Positions 1 to 7,198 of a stretch of 33,719 nucleotides of DNA are shown in pieces (position 1 is the stretch's first letter; each line of letters opens with the position of its first letter). Made by a program: the position numbers and the translations under genes. Source of the stretch: Azoarcus_F sp036734105. Lineage in GTDB: Bacteria > Pseudomonadota > Gammaproteobacteria > Burkholderiales > Rhodocyclaceae. The stretch covers positions 1 to 33,719 of the forward strand of contig DAIMZH010000035.1 in NCBI GenBank assembly GCA_036734105.1, read 5' to 3'. The notes beneath the pieces were generated by a model. That model was not told the origin of the DNA. It searched no databases and saw only the letters and a list, made by a program, of their open reading frames with translations.

Positions 1-194
1 TTCAAAAAGCTTGGCCCCACCTGTGCGCTCATAAACAGCGAAATAACCGCTGTCAACAACATCAGGATCATGTATGTCTTTCCAAGCGCCCTGTGTATTG
101 GCTTACCTTTTCTTTGCAACAACAGAAAGGTGCCGATGACAAATGCAGGAACAACGGTTGCTAGGTGAAGGTATGCAAGAAGTAGATAACTCAT
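1..194 (-). CDS. DUF2306-type integral membrane protein (N-terminal part, cut by window edge)
   Basis: The minus strand reads open from an ATG at 194 to the window edge, giving 64 residues beginning MSYLLLAYLHLATVV. Two hydrophobic segments are visible (about residues 2-26 and 41-57), separated by a short basic loop containing RKGKPIHRALGK. The pattern of helix, basic loop with HR-LGK and second helix resembles the start of small DUF2306 membrane proteins, whose function is not established. The C-terminus lies outside the window, so length and remaining helices cannot be judged. It is separated from the toxin gene by about 190 bases in which I see no gene. Confidence 0.6.
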   Translation of the reverse strand, partial: MSYLLLAYLHLATVVPAFVIGTFLLLQRKGKPIHRALGKTYMILMLLTAVISLFMSAQVGPSFL

Positions 195-383
195 CGAAAA
201 GCCTTGGGTTGTTCAGAAACCGGGTCATGTCGTGGTGGCAATGGTGGCAATGTGGTCAGACTCGATTGATTTGCATCACTTGAACATCTCAACGCAATCA
301 ATAGTGTGACGGAATTTCGTCCCGCAGGTCACCGTCGCCGGGGCATGTCCTGCAAGCGTTCAGCCAGTGAGTCTGATGTCGGT

Positions 384-764
384 CTACCAAAGTGCCAAGG
401 CGTAATGCTTGAGAATGTTGCTATCCGCAGTCAGCAAGCAGTTATCGCCATGCGCGGCCTGAGCTTCGATAAGTCGGTCGAAGGGATCACGTGTCCAGGT
501 TTGATCAAGGGCCGAGCCGACGACACTGGCAAAAGGTATCTGACAGGTTTCAAGGCCTAGGTCACGACGCAAGGTGTCGAGTATGGTTGTGGCAGGCTGG
601 GTGATTCGCTTGATTTCGAAGGGAGAACTGAGTTCGAGTTCAACAATGGGCGAAATCAGTATGTGTTCGGCGGTTTCAATGGCCGTTGTGCCGCGTGGCG
701 TGAGCCGTGCCCCCGCGTCCTGGTATAGCCAGACGAGTATGTGTGTGTCGAGATACAACCGCAT
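384..764 (-). CDS. PIN-domain ribonuclease toxin (VapC-like)
   Basis: This 126-residue protein has the layout of a VapC-type PIN domain. It opens with the strand MRLYLDTHILVWL, which carries the first acidic metal ligand (Asp6). Further conserved acidic residues are Glu42 in the IVELEL helix, Asp93/Asp96 in DPFDR, and Asp114 in LLTADSN. These residues coordinate Mg2+ in PIN nucleases, most of which cleave tRNA or rRNA. It lies 44 bases downstream of a Phd/YefM-like antitoxin gene on the same strand, the usual antitoxin-then-toxin order. It is full length for the family. The RNA target cannot be deduced from the sequence. Confidence 0.85.
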   Translation of the reverse strand: MRLYLDTHILVWLYQDAGARLTPRGTTAIETAEHILISPIVELELSSPFEIKRITQPATTILDTLRRDLGLETCQIPFASVVGSALDQTWTRDPFDRLIEAQAAHGDNCLLTADSNILKHYALALW

Positions 765-808
765 CGCCGCAGATCGTCAGCGCAGCAGAAAAAGGTCACA
801 CATGGCGT

Positions 809-1045
809 TCAGGGAAACGGTTGCCATTCATTTTCCCAGCCCTGACTGATCAGGGTTTTGGCATCCCCGACAATGGTGCCTGGGTGAGCACGCAACTGGG
901 CAAGACGGCTGCCGGTTCGCGCTGCGATAATCCTTACCGTACCACCGGGACGCTGAATCTCAACCGGTTCGCCAGTGCTTACAACACGGTCCAGCGTCTT
1001 GAACAAGTCAGCGCGTAGTTGTGTGGCGGTTTGTGGCATGGTCAT
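809..1045 (-). CDS. Phd/YefM-family antitoxin
   Basis: This 78-residue protein resembles Phd/YefM antitoxins. The N-terminal half contains TATQLRADLF, then a helix TLDRVVSTGEPVEI and the strand TVRIIA, which matches the DNA-binding fold of the family. The C-terminal part, with the aromatic tail GWENEWQPFP, would be the toxin-binding segment. It precedes the PIN toxin and probably forms a bicistronic operon that represses itself. Two ATGs lie two codons apart (1045 and 1039) and neither has a clear Shine-Dalgarno sequence, so the start could be the second one. Confidence 0.8.
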   Translation of the reverse strand: MTMPQTATQLRADLFKTLDRVVSTGEPVEIQRPGGTVRIIAARTGSRLAQLRAHPGTIVGDAKTLISQGWENEWQPFP

Positions 1046-1067
1046 GGTCGTTTAGTGCATTTGAGTT

Positions 1068-1095
1068 ATGTACTTTTTAGACGACAAGATGTACT
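1068..1095. promoter_or_regulatory. Direct repeats upstream of the toxin-antitoxin genes (candidate operator)
   Basis: The heptamer ATGTACT occurs at 1068-1074 and again at 1089-1095. The offset is 21 bases, close to two helical turns, just upstream of the antitoxin start. Reading the minus strand, TTGAAC (about 1097-1102) and TAAAAA (about 1074-1079) could serve as weak -35/-10 boxes overlapping the repeats. Phd-type antitoxins repress by binding repeated elements at such a place, so an operator is plausible, but this is inferred from position only. Confidence 0.35.
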
Positions 1096-1148
1096 CGTTC
1101 AAACAGCAGGCAAGGCAAGAGTGCGATTCAAGCTGAGATGTGGCACGA

Positions 1149-1397
1149 CTACGCAGCCCTTGCGCAACCAGCCGGGTTGTGGACCCGCTCGGTGGATGGC
1201 GGGTTATTGGCAAGTTTGTTCGCAGGGCGACGTGGGCGAGCAACCAACTCCCCTCCGCAGTTTGGGCACTTGCCACCGAGCATACTTTCGGCGCACGAAG
1301 CGCAGAACGTGCACTCGAACGAACAGATAAGAGCTTCCGTAGACTCGGGAGGTAAGTCTTTGTCGCAGCATTCGCAATTCGGCCTAAGTTGCAGCAT
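1149..1397 (-). CDS. DUF1272 small cysteine-rich (zinc-binding) protein
   Basis: This 82-residue protein matches the DUF1272 pattern almost throughout. It begins LRPNCECCDKDLPP, continues ICSFECTFC and CASCAE, then GKCPNCGGELVARPRRPA. Nine cysteines (8, 10, 11, 25, 29, 32, 35, 44, 47) are grouped as CxxC-type knuckles, suggesting zinc binding. The function of the family is unknown to me. The start at 1397 has a good ribosome binding site, GGAGGTG, a few bases upstream. It stands alone on the minus strand between the antitoxin and the integrase relic, with no obvious operon partner. Confidence 0.85.
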   Translation of the reverse strand: MLQLRPNCECCDKDLPPESTEALICSFECTFCASCAESMLGGKCPNCGGELVARPRRPANKLANNPPSTERVHNPAGCARAA

Positions 1398-1441
1398 AGG
1401 TACACCTCCAGAAAGATTGCATTCAGGTTAGGGAATGGAAG

Positions 1442-1620
1442 GCCTATCGTGCAGAACATACCGCAAGAGGTGTATTCGTCAGGCACTACAGCATAGCCAC
1501 CGAGAAGCAGTATGTGCAATGGGTTCGGTGGTTTATTTGGTCCATGACAAGCGGCACCCAAGGGGTATGTGGCCGACGGAGGTTGAGGCGTTTCTGACGC
1601 ATCTGGCGGTGGTGCAGGGG
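1442..1620 (+). pseudogene. Frameshifted remnant of an integron-type/tyrosine recombinase N-terminal domain
   Basis: Two adjoining plus-strand frames together read like the SAM-like N-terminal domain of IntI/XerC recombinases. The first frame (1484-1540) gives HYSIATEKQYVQWVRWFIW. The next frame, from about 1543, gives HDKRHPR then GMWPTEVEAFLTHLAV up to about 1612. One missing base near 1538-1543 restores the family pattern of HYS-TE--YV-W-R-FI followed by HGKRHPR--G--EVEAFLTHLAV. No catalytic R-H-R-Y core follows, because the frame runs into the rplS terminator region within 40 bases. It is therefore a short dead fragment left by recombination or deletion. Confidence 0.6.
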
Positions 1621-1643
1621 GCTTGCCTGAGTTTTTCGGGTTG

Positions 1644-1667
1644 AAAAAAAACGGGCTTTCGCCCGTT
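1644..1667 (-). terminator. Intrinsic terminator of the rpsP-rimM-trmD-rplS operon
   Basis: On the minus strand a GC-rich stem (1651-1656 pairing with 1661-1666, GAAA tetraloop) is followed by a run of seven to eight T. It lies about 55 bases past the rplS stop, where the operon should end. Confidence 0.9.
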
Positions 1668-1721
1668 CTTTGATGACCGCAGGCTGCTTGTTGCGCGCCC
1701 ACGGGGTCAGTTGTGTGAGGC

Positions 1722-2105
1722 TCAGGCCTTGGCTTTCGGGGCCTTGTAGTTGAGCTTTTCCTTGATACGTGCGGACTTGCCAGAACGGTCGCGGAGGTAG
1801 TAGAGCTTGGCGCGACGTACGTCACCGCGACGCTTGACCTCGATGGAGGCGATCAGCGGGGAGTAGGTCTGGAAGGTACGCTCGACGCCTTCGCCGGCGG
1901 AGATTTTGCGCACGATGAAGTTGGAGTTGAGGCCACGGTTACGCTTGGAGATGACAACGCCTTCGTAAGCCTGCAGACGCTCGCGGTTGCCTTCCTTGAC
2001 CTTGACTTGTACGACCAGGGTGTCGCCGGGACCAAACGCCGGGATGGTCTTGCCTTCTGTCAGGCGGGCGATTTCTTCTTGTTCGAGTTGCTCGATCAGA
2101 TTCAT
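1722..2105 (-). CDS. rplS: 50S ribosomal protein L19
   Basis: This 127-residue protein is full-length L19. Conserved stretches include FGPGDTLVVQVKV, RERLQAYEGVVISKRNRGLNSNF and VKRRGDVRRAKLYYLRDR. L19 sits at the 30S-50S interface near bridge B6. It is the last gene of the rpsP-rimM-trmD-rplS operon, 123 bases after trmD, and is followed by a clear intrinsic terminator. The ATG at 2105 is preceded by GGAGT a few bases upstream. Nothing unusual is seen. Confidence 0.98.
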   Translation of the reverse strand: MNLIEQLEQEEIARLTEGKTIPAFGPGDTLVVQVKVKEGNRERLQAYEGVVISKRNRGLNSNFIVRKISAGEGVERTFQTYSPLIASIEVKRRGDVRRAKLYYLRDRSGKSARIKEKLNYKAPKAKA

Positions 2106-2228
2106 TTGTTACTCCGATTGTTTTGCACTGGCCTGTGGCCTGGTGGCAGAGCAGATGTGTCTGATGCGCACCGCTTGTTGTTGTGCCGACGCGTTTGCCG
2201 ACCGTTTTGCCTGATTAAAGCTTATTGC

Positions 2229-3002
2229 TCAGGCAAGCCCGCTATTTTCGTTTTCTGAGCGGATTTCTGCAAGCAGTTTTTCTTCTTCGCGCGAAAGTTT
2301 TCGGTTGGCGAGCAGTTCTGGCCTTCGCAACAGGGTTGTACGCAGGGCTTGCTTGAGGCGCCACTTGCGAATGTGGTCGTGGTTGCCGGACAGCAATACG
2401 GTGGGGACTGTCTGCTCGCAATACACTTCTGGTCGGGTGTAATGGGGGCAGTCTAGCAAACCGTCGGCAAATGAGTCCTGCTCGGCGGAGTTCTGGTCGT
2501 TGAGTGCACCCGGTAGCAGTCGGACGATGGCGTCGAGCAGCACCATGGCGGGTAGTTCGCCGCCAGACAGAACGAAGTCGCCCAGTGATATTTCTTCGTC
2601 CACACATTTGTCGATGAGCCGCTGGTCCACGCCTTCGTATCGACCGCACAGCAGGGTGAGCGCGGGGATCTCTGCCAGGGCCTGCACGCGGGCGTGTTTG
2701 AGCGGGCGGCCTTGCGGGGACAGGTAGATGACATGGCCGCGTTGACCGACGGCGGATCGCTGGGCGTCAGCCGCCTTTTGTATGGCAAGCTCCAGTGGCT
2801 CGGCCATCATGACCATGCCTGGCCCGCCGCCATAGGGGCGGTCATCCACGTTTCGGTGCGGGTTGTTGGCGAAGTCTCGCGGGTCGTGAAAGGCGATGTC
2901 GTACAGGCCACGGTCTTTCGCACGCCGCGTGATGCCGCTGCCGGTAAGGGCGGCGAACATTTCGGGGAAGATCGTGACGATGTCGTAGCGTCGGCCGCTC
3001 AT
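2229..3002 (-). CDS. trmD: tRNA (guanine-37-N1)-methyltransferase TrmD
   Basis: TrmD methylates G37 of tRNAs with a G at position 36, using S-adenosylmethionine, and so prevents frameshifting. The SPOUT trefoil-knot signatures are present: YGGGPGMVMMAEPL, LLCGRYEGVDQR and SLGDFVLSGGELPAM. I place the start at the ATG at 3002 (257 residues), because the product then begins MSGRRYDIVTIFPEMF as in the family. An in-frame ATG at 3026 would add eight residues, and neither site has a strong Shine-Dalgarno sequence. It lies 59 bases after rimM in the classical operon. Confidence 0.96.
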   Translation of the reverse strand: MSGRRYDIVTIFPEMFAALTGSGITRRAKDRGLYDIAFHDPRDFANNPHRNVDDRPYGGGPGMVMMAEPLELAIQKAADAQRSAVGQRGHVIYLSPQGRPLKHARVQALAEIPALTLLCGRYEGVDQRLIDKCVDEEISLGDFVLSGGELPAMVLLDAIVRLLPGALNDQNSAEQDSFADGLLDCPHYTRPEVYCEQTVPTVLLSGNHDHIRKWRLKQALRTTLLRRPELLANRKLSREEEKLLAEIRSENENSGLA

Positions 3003-3061
3003 TGGGTCTTGTGCATTGTGTAGCAAGGCTTTTGGTTTGCCGACGGTGTGTTGCCTGGCGG

Positions 3062-3568
3062 CTACCAGTCTTTTTGCCAGTCTACCCTGACGGTGCCTGT
3101 GTCCCGGTCTACTTCGGTGATGTAGGCTGCAACGAAGGGGATCAGGCGTTCGGTCTTGTCTTCCATGACGCGAAGCACGTCATGGGCGCCGGTGCTGAGC
3201 AGGCTTTCGATAGTGCCGAGTGATTCATCCTGGAGGTTGATGACCTTGAGGCCGATGAGATCGCCCCAGTAGAATTCGTCTTCATCCGGCTTGGGCATGG
3301 CTTCGCGGGGAGCGCCAAAAAACCAGCCTTTCAAGGCTTCTGCGGTGTTGCGGTCTGGGGATTGCTCGATTTGCACGACCAGCCCGTTGCTGTGTTCGCG
3401 AAAGTCAAGCAAGCGAGTGGTTTGCCAGGCCTCGTCGGGTGCGTCGGCGTCTGAGGAGATCCACCATTCGGGCATCTCGGTCCAGGAGACCGGGTCGTCA
3501 CCGAAGGGCTGGACCTTCAGCCAGCCCTTGATACCAAAAGGGGCGGAAAACCGCCCCAGGACCATCAT
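3062..3568 (-). CDS. rimM: 16S rRNA processing / 30S maturation factor RimM
   Basis: This 168-residue protein has the two parts of RimM. The N-terminal beta-barrel begins MMVLGRFSAPFGIKGWLKVQPF. The PRC-barrel half includes EFYWGDLIGLKVINLQDESLG and ends in LIPFVAAYI--VD. RimM binds S19 and assists 30S head maturation. The frame stays open further upstream, but that extension overlaps rpsP and is rich in Ser/Pro, so the paired ATGs at 3566-3568 and 3563-3565 are the credible starts. It starts 25 bases after the rpsP stop. Confidence 0.96.
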   Translation of the reverse strand: MMVLGRFSAPFGIKGWLKVQPFGDDPVSWTEMPEWWISSDADAPDEAWQTTRLLDFREHSNGLVVQIEQSPDRNTAEALKGWFFGAPREAMPKPDEDEFYWGDLIGLKVINLQDESLGTIESLLSTGAHDVLRVMEDKTERLIPFVAAYITEVDRDTGTVRVDWQKDW

Positions 3569-3593
3569 GATCTGCTCTGTCTGGTCAGAGGGA

Positions 3594-3845
3594 TCAGGCT
3601 GCGGCCTTGGCCGCTTGCTTGACCAGACGGGCAACGGTGGGCGACATTTGTGCGCCGTTTTGCGTCCAGTGAGCCAGCCGCTCATTGTTGACCACGAGAC
3701 CCGTGCTGGGGTCTTTGCTGAACGGGTTGTAGTAACCAACGCGCTCGATGAAACGTCCGTCCCGGCGATCACGTTTGTCGGCGGCAACGATACTGAAGAA
3801 GGGGCGCTTTTTGGCGCCACCACGGGCAAGGCGAATGACGACCAT
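3594..3845 (-). CDS. rpsP: 30S ribosomal protein S16
   Basis: This 83-residue product begins MVVIRLARGGAKKRPFF and contains DGRFIERVGYYNPF, both characteristic of S16. S16 is an early assembly protein of the 30S body. The reading frame continues upstream, but the start at 3845 agrees with family length and lies about 35 bases downstream of a strong promoter. It is the first gene of the rpsP-rimM-trmD-rplS operon. Confidence 0.98.
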   Translation of the reverse strand: MVVIRLARGGAKKRPFFSIVAADKRDRRDGRFIERVGYYNPFSKDPSTGLVVNNERLAHWTQNGAQMSPTVARLVKQAAKAAA

Positions 3846-3883
3846 GGTCCGGATGTCCTGATAGGTGACTGGGAAAACGCGAC

Positions 3884-3912
3884 ATTGTATTAGAAAAGTC
3901 GCTGAATGGCAA
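3884..3912 (-). promoter_or_regulatory. Sigma-70 promoter of the rpsP operon
   Basis: On the minus strand TTGCCA (3912-3907) and TACAAT (3889-3884) are separated by exactly 17 bases. Each box differs from consensus at one position. Transcription would begin near 3877, roughly 30 bases before the rpsP ATG. Confidence 0.8.
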
Positions 3913-4071
3913 ACCCCACCTTTTTGACGTGTTTGCGTGCTGTCGTTTTCCGGGTTTGCAATGCTTAAGGGTTGTATCTGTGGGATACGCTGCGGTCGTT
4001 TATGCGGGGAAGGCAGGGCGACGTCCATTTTTTGGCTGCTTGCTTGCGCTCGCTTTGGTTATCATCAAGCC

Positions 4072-4950
4072 ATGATGAATTCAAGATCCTTGTATCTGCC
4101 GGTTCGCGGTGTGCGCTACCACTTGCGCGAGTGGGGGCAGCCGGGGCCTGAGCCGACGGTGTTTCTGCTGCATGGCTGGGGCGACATGTCGGCAAGCTGG
4201 CAGTTTCTAGCTGATGCGCTGGGGGTTGGCTGGCACTTGATTGCGCCGGATTGGCGTGGCTTTGGCGGTAGCGGGCGGGGTGGTGATGGCTATTGGTTTC
4301 CGGATTATCTGGCCGATCTGGATGTTTTGCTGCGCGAGTTTTGCCCTGATCGTCCGGTGGATCTGGTCGGGCATAGCATGGGTGGCAATGTGGCGTGTCT
4401 GTTCGCGGGGGTGAGACCGGGCCGGGTGCGTCGGGTGGCGGCACTGGATGCTTTCGGGCTGCCCGATATGGCACCGGATGGTGCGCCTGACAGGCTTGAG
4501 CGTTGGCTGTCGCAACTGGAGCGCGGCGATGCCTTCAGGACCTATGCGGACGTTGCTGCATTTGCTGGCCGGTTGATGGCTGACAATCCGCGTTTGGGTT
4601 CGGTGAAGGCGGATTTTCTGGCACGACACATGACTGAGCCAGCGTCCGGAGGTGTGCGCGTGACGGTTGATCCTGCTCATCGACGTGTTAATCCGGTGCC
4701 GTATCGTCGAGCCGAGGCGTTGGCGTGCTGGAGACGGGTGGTGTCACCGGTGTTGTGGGTGGTTCAGTCTGATCCTGCCTGGCGTCGCCGTATGGGGGTG
4801 GATGATGCTAGCTACAAGGAAGGATGCGCGTGTTTCCGGGATTTTCACGAGGTGATGCTGGCCGATTGCGGTCACAACATGCATCACGATCAGCCAGCGC
4901 TGCTGGCGCAGGTTTTATGGGGTTTTTTACGTGAGGCTGGCTTTGTCTGA
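4072..4950 (+). CDS. Alpha/beta-fold hydrolase
   Basis: This protein of about 292 residues has a complete alpha/beta-hydrolase outline. The oxyanion-hole strand is FLLHGWGDMSASW. The nucleophile elbow is GHSMGG. An acidic residue occurs in VAALDAFG, and the late catalytic histidine is in DCGHNMHHDQP, preceded by LWVVQSD. The motif APDWRGFGGS after the first strand is common in C-C hydrolases and esterases, but the substrate cannot be inferred. I prefer ATG 4072 (or 4075) over upstream in-frame codons, since the product then begins with the usual beta-hairpin LPVRGVRYHLREWG. Its last 20 bases overlap the PHP gene, indicating translational coupling. It is divergent from rpsP. Confidence 0.88.
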   Translation: MMNSRSLYLPVRGVRYHLREWGQPGPEPTVFLLHGWGDMSASWQFLADALGVGWHLIAPDWRGFGGSGRGGDGYWFPDYLADLDVLLREFCPDRPVDLVGHSMGGNVACLFAGVRPGRVRRVAALDAFGLPDMAPDGAPDRLERWLSQLERGDAFRTYADVAAFAGRLMADNPRLGSVKADFLARHMTEPASGGVRVTVDPAHRRVNPVPYRRAEALACWRRVVSPVLWVVQSDPAWRRRMGVDDASYKEGCACFRDFHEVMLADCGHNMHHDQPALLAQVLWGFLREAGFV

Positions 4951-5785
4951 TATTCGAAACGCTGATCTGCATTGTCATTCCCATTGTTCCGATGGGTGGT
5001 TGTCGCCTGCAGAGGTGGTCAGGCGTGCGTTTGACAATGGCGTGGATCTGCTGGCCTTGACCGACCATGACACGCTTGACGGTTTGCCCGAGGCTGAATT
5101 GACTGCGCGGCAGTTGGGTCTGACCTTTGTGGGCGGAGTCGAAATCTCGGTGTCCTTGTTCGAGCAGACGGTGCATGTGGTCGGGTTGGGCGTGGACTGG
5201 CACCATCCGGGTTTGTGCGCCGGTCTGGCGACGGTTCGTGCAGGCCGCAGCGAACGAGCCGAGCGCATAGCGCGTGAGCTTGAGTTGGCAGGTGTTCCCG
5301 ATGCGCTGGCTGGTGCCCGGCGTTTTGCCGGAAATCCTGATCTGGTCAGTCGGGCCCACTTTGCACGCCATATTGTGGCCTGCGGCATCATGCCTGATGT
5401 GTCGACCGTATTTCAGCACTATCTCGCAGATGGACGTCGCGGTTTTGTGCCGCACAAATGGGCACGTCTTGAAGAAGCGGTTGGCTGGATCAGGGCCGCT
5501 GGTGGGGTGGCAGTGATTGCGCATCCGGCGCGCTATGCGTTTTCACCATTGCAGTTTGACTATTTGTTGCAGAGCTTTGTGGCTGCTGGCGGAGAGGCGA
5601 TCGAGGTGGCCTCTGGTGCGCATACCGAGGCCGAGATCCGGCAATTTGCTGAGCTGGCCAAGCGGTATGATCTGCTTGGTTCGCGCGGTTCGGATTTTCA
5701 TGGTCCGCAAGAGAGCCGGGTGGACCTCGGTTGTGGCGAAGCCCTGCCGTCGGGGGTGGTGCCGGTGTGGTCGAGGTTGATCTGA
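4931..5785 (+). CDS. PHP-domain phosphoesterase (YciV / RNase AM-like 3',5'-nucleotide phosphatase)
   Basis: This protein of 284 residues starts at a GTG that overlaps the hydrolase gene. PHP metal-binding motifs are visible: DLHCHSHCSDG near residues 12-22, ALTDHDT around 41-47, the acidic GVEIS near 74, and a C-terminal SDFHG. Family members such as E. coli YciV (RNase AM) hydrolyse 3',5'-nucleoside bisphosphates and trim short RNA 5' ends. The length fits that subfamily and the neighbourhood with yciO and trpS is the usual one in betaproteobacteria. The exact substrate is inferred from family membership. Confidence 0.88.
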   Translation: MRLALSDIRNADLHCHSHCSDGWLSPAEVVRRAFDNGVDLLALTDHDTLDGLPEAELTARQLGLTFVGGVEISVSLFEQTVHVVGLGVDWHHPGLCAGLATVRAGRSERAERIARELELAGVPDALAGARRFAGNPDLVSRAHFARHIVACGIMPDVSTVFQHYLADGRRGFVPHKWARLEEAVGWIRAAGGVAVIAHPARYAFSPLQFDYLLQSFVAAGGEAIEVASGAHTEAEIRQFAELAKRYDLLGSRGSDFHGPQESRVDLGCGEALPSGVVPVWSRLI

Positions 5786-5842
5786 AAGCCAAGCGAACGC
5801 ACAATGCGAGCACATTCGACAACCTCACCTGGCTAAGGCCCC

Positions 5843-6469
5843 ATGTCACAGTTTTTTTCGCTACACCCTGAGCAACCGCAGGCGCGTCTGATCCGTCAGG
5901 CGGCGCAGATCATGCGTGGCGGTGGCCTGGTGGTTTTTCCAACTGATTCGGCTTATGCGCTCGGTGGGCAGATAGGCAATGCCGCATTGCTGGACAGGAT
6001 TCGTCGGCTTCGCGGTGTGGACGAACGGCATCACTTCACCTTGATGTGCCGCGATCTCTCCGAGATCGGCACCTATGCCAAGGTGGATAACGCGATCTAC
6101 CGGTTGCTCAAGGCCAATACGCCCGGCACCTATACCTTCATTCTTGAGGGCACCAAGGAGTTGCCGCGTCGCGTCATGCACCCGAAGCGCAAGACCATAG
6201 GGCTGCGGGTGCCGGATCACCCTGTGGTCAATGCATTGTTGGCCGAACTGGGCGAGCCGGTGCTCACTTCTACGCTGTTATTGCCGGGCGATGACTTGCC
6301 TCTCGCCGATATCGACGAAATTCAGGATCGCCTCGGCAAGCAGGTGGACCTGATCATTGATGCCGGATTTTGCGGCCCGGAGGCGACCACGGTGATTGAT
6401 CTGACCGGAGGAGGTCCTGAGTTGGTGCGTGTTGGCAAGGGCGCTCTTGCTCCATTCGGCCTCGATTAA
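5843..6469 (+). CDS. YrdC/Sua5-family protein, YciO-type
   Basis: This 208-residue protein belongs to the YrdC/Sua5 fold that makes threonylcarbamoyl-AMP for the t6A modification of tRNA. Recognisable segments are GGLVVFPTDSAYALGGQIGN, TLMCRDLSEIGTYA, NTPGTYTFIL, KTIGLRVPDHPVVNALL and the C-terminal TTVIDLTGGGPELVRVGKG. Its length and the HHFTLMCRDL sequence place it in the YciO branch, whose members are not proven to replace TsaC. It sits 57 bases after the PHP gene, with AAGG a few bases before the ATG. Confidence 0.88.
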   Translation: MSQFFSLHPEQPQARLIRQAAQIMRGGGLVVFPTDSAYALGGQIGNAALLDRIRRLRGVDERHHFTLMCRDLSEIGTYAKVDNAIYRLLKANTPGTYTFILEGTKELPRRVMHPKRKTIGLRVPDHPVVNALLAELGEPVLTSTLLLPGDDLPLADIDEIQDRLGKQVDLIIDAGFCGPEATTVIDLTGGGPELVRVGKGALAPFGLD

Positions 6470-6529
6470 GCCCGACTTACGCTGGCTGCGGTAGAATCGC
6501 GTCCTTGCACAAGGCCAAGCCTGATATCA

Positions 6530-7195
6530 ATGGATTCCTTAATCTCTACAATTGCGATATGGGCACTACCCGTGCTCCTCGCAATCACGCTTCACGAAGC
6601 GGCTCACGGCTATGTGGCGCGACATTTTGGCGACCCGACGGCAGAACAGGCCGGCAGGATCACGCTCAATCCGTTCAGCCACATCGATCTGGTAGGCACA
6701 GTGCTGGTGCCGATCGGCATTCTCACCCTGTCAACCCTGCTCGGTGCAGGTGGATTTTTGTTTGGTTGGGCCAAGCCGGTGCCGGTTGATTTCGGCCGCT
6801 TGCGCAACCCCAAACAGAACATGATCTGGGTGGCTGCCGCCGGTCCCTTCGTCAATCTGCTGATGGCGATCGGCTGGGCGGTGATCTTCAAGATCGCGTC
6901 GTCGAGTCCTGAGGGCGCGTTCACCCTGCCTCTGATGATGATGGCCGAGGCTGGCATCATCATCAACGCTGTGCTGATGTTCCTCAACTTGTTGCCCATT
7001 CCGCCGCTTGACGGTGGTCGTATTGCGGTTGGCTTGCTGCCAGGCCGCCTGGCGTGGCAGTTCGCGCGGGTGGAGCCGTACGGCTTTCCCATCATTCTGA
7101 TTCTGTTGTTTACCGGAGTGCTGGGGGCTGTTTTGTGGCCAATGATTGCCACCTTCCGGTATGCTCTCGCAACTATTTTTGGTTTTTACGGTTAA
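6530..7195 (+). CDS. Site-2 protease-type M50 zinc metallopeptidase, membrane protein
   Basis: This 221-residue polytopic membrane protein carries the M50 zinc site HEAAH within the first helix (about residues 22-26) and the partner motif NLLPIPPLDGGRI near residues 155-167, whose Asp is the third ligand. About five hydrophobic helices are visible, including LLMAIGWAVIF and IILILLFTGVLGAVLW. Family members cleave within membranes, and the short form lacking PDZ domains is commonly located beside trpS in betaproteobacteria. The substrate is unknown. It ends three bases before trpS starts, so the two are almost certainly co-transcribed. Confidence 0.9.
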   Translation: MDSLISTIAIWALPVLLAITLHEAAHGYVARHFGDPTAEQAGRITLNPFSHIDLVGTVLVPIGILTLSTLLGAGGFLFGWAKPVPVDFGRLRNPKQNMIWVAAAGPFVNLLMAIGWAVIFKIASSSPEGAFTLPLMMMAEAGIIINAVLMFLNLLPIPPLDGGRIAVGLLPGRLAWQFARVEPYGFPIILILLFTGVLGAVLWPMIATFRYALATIFGFYG

Positions 7196-7198
7196 AAA

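Noticed and set aside
1052..1825. 257-codon minus-strand frame spanning DUF1272 and the rplS end
   Set aside because: It crosses the rplS terminator and overlaps two supported genes in other frames. Its product is low-complexity with no recognisable domain.
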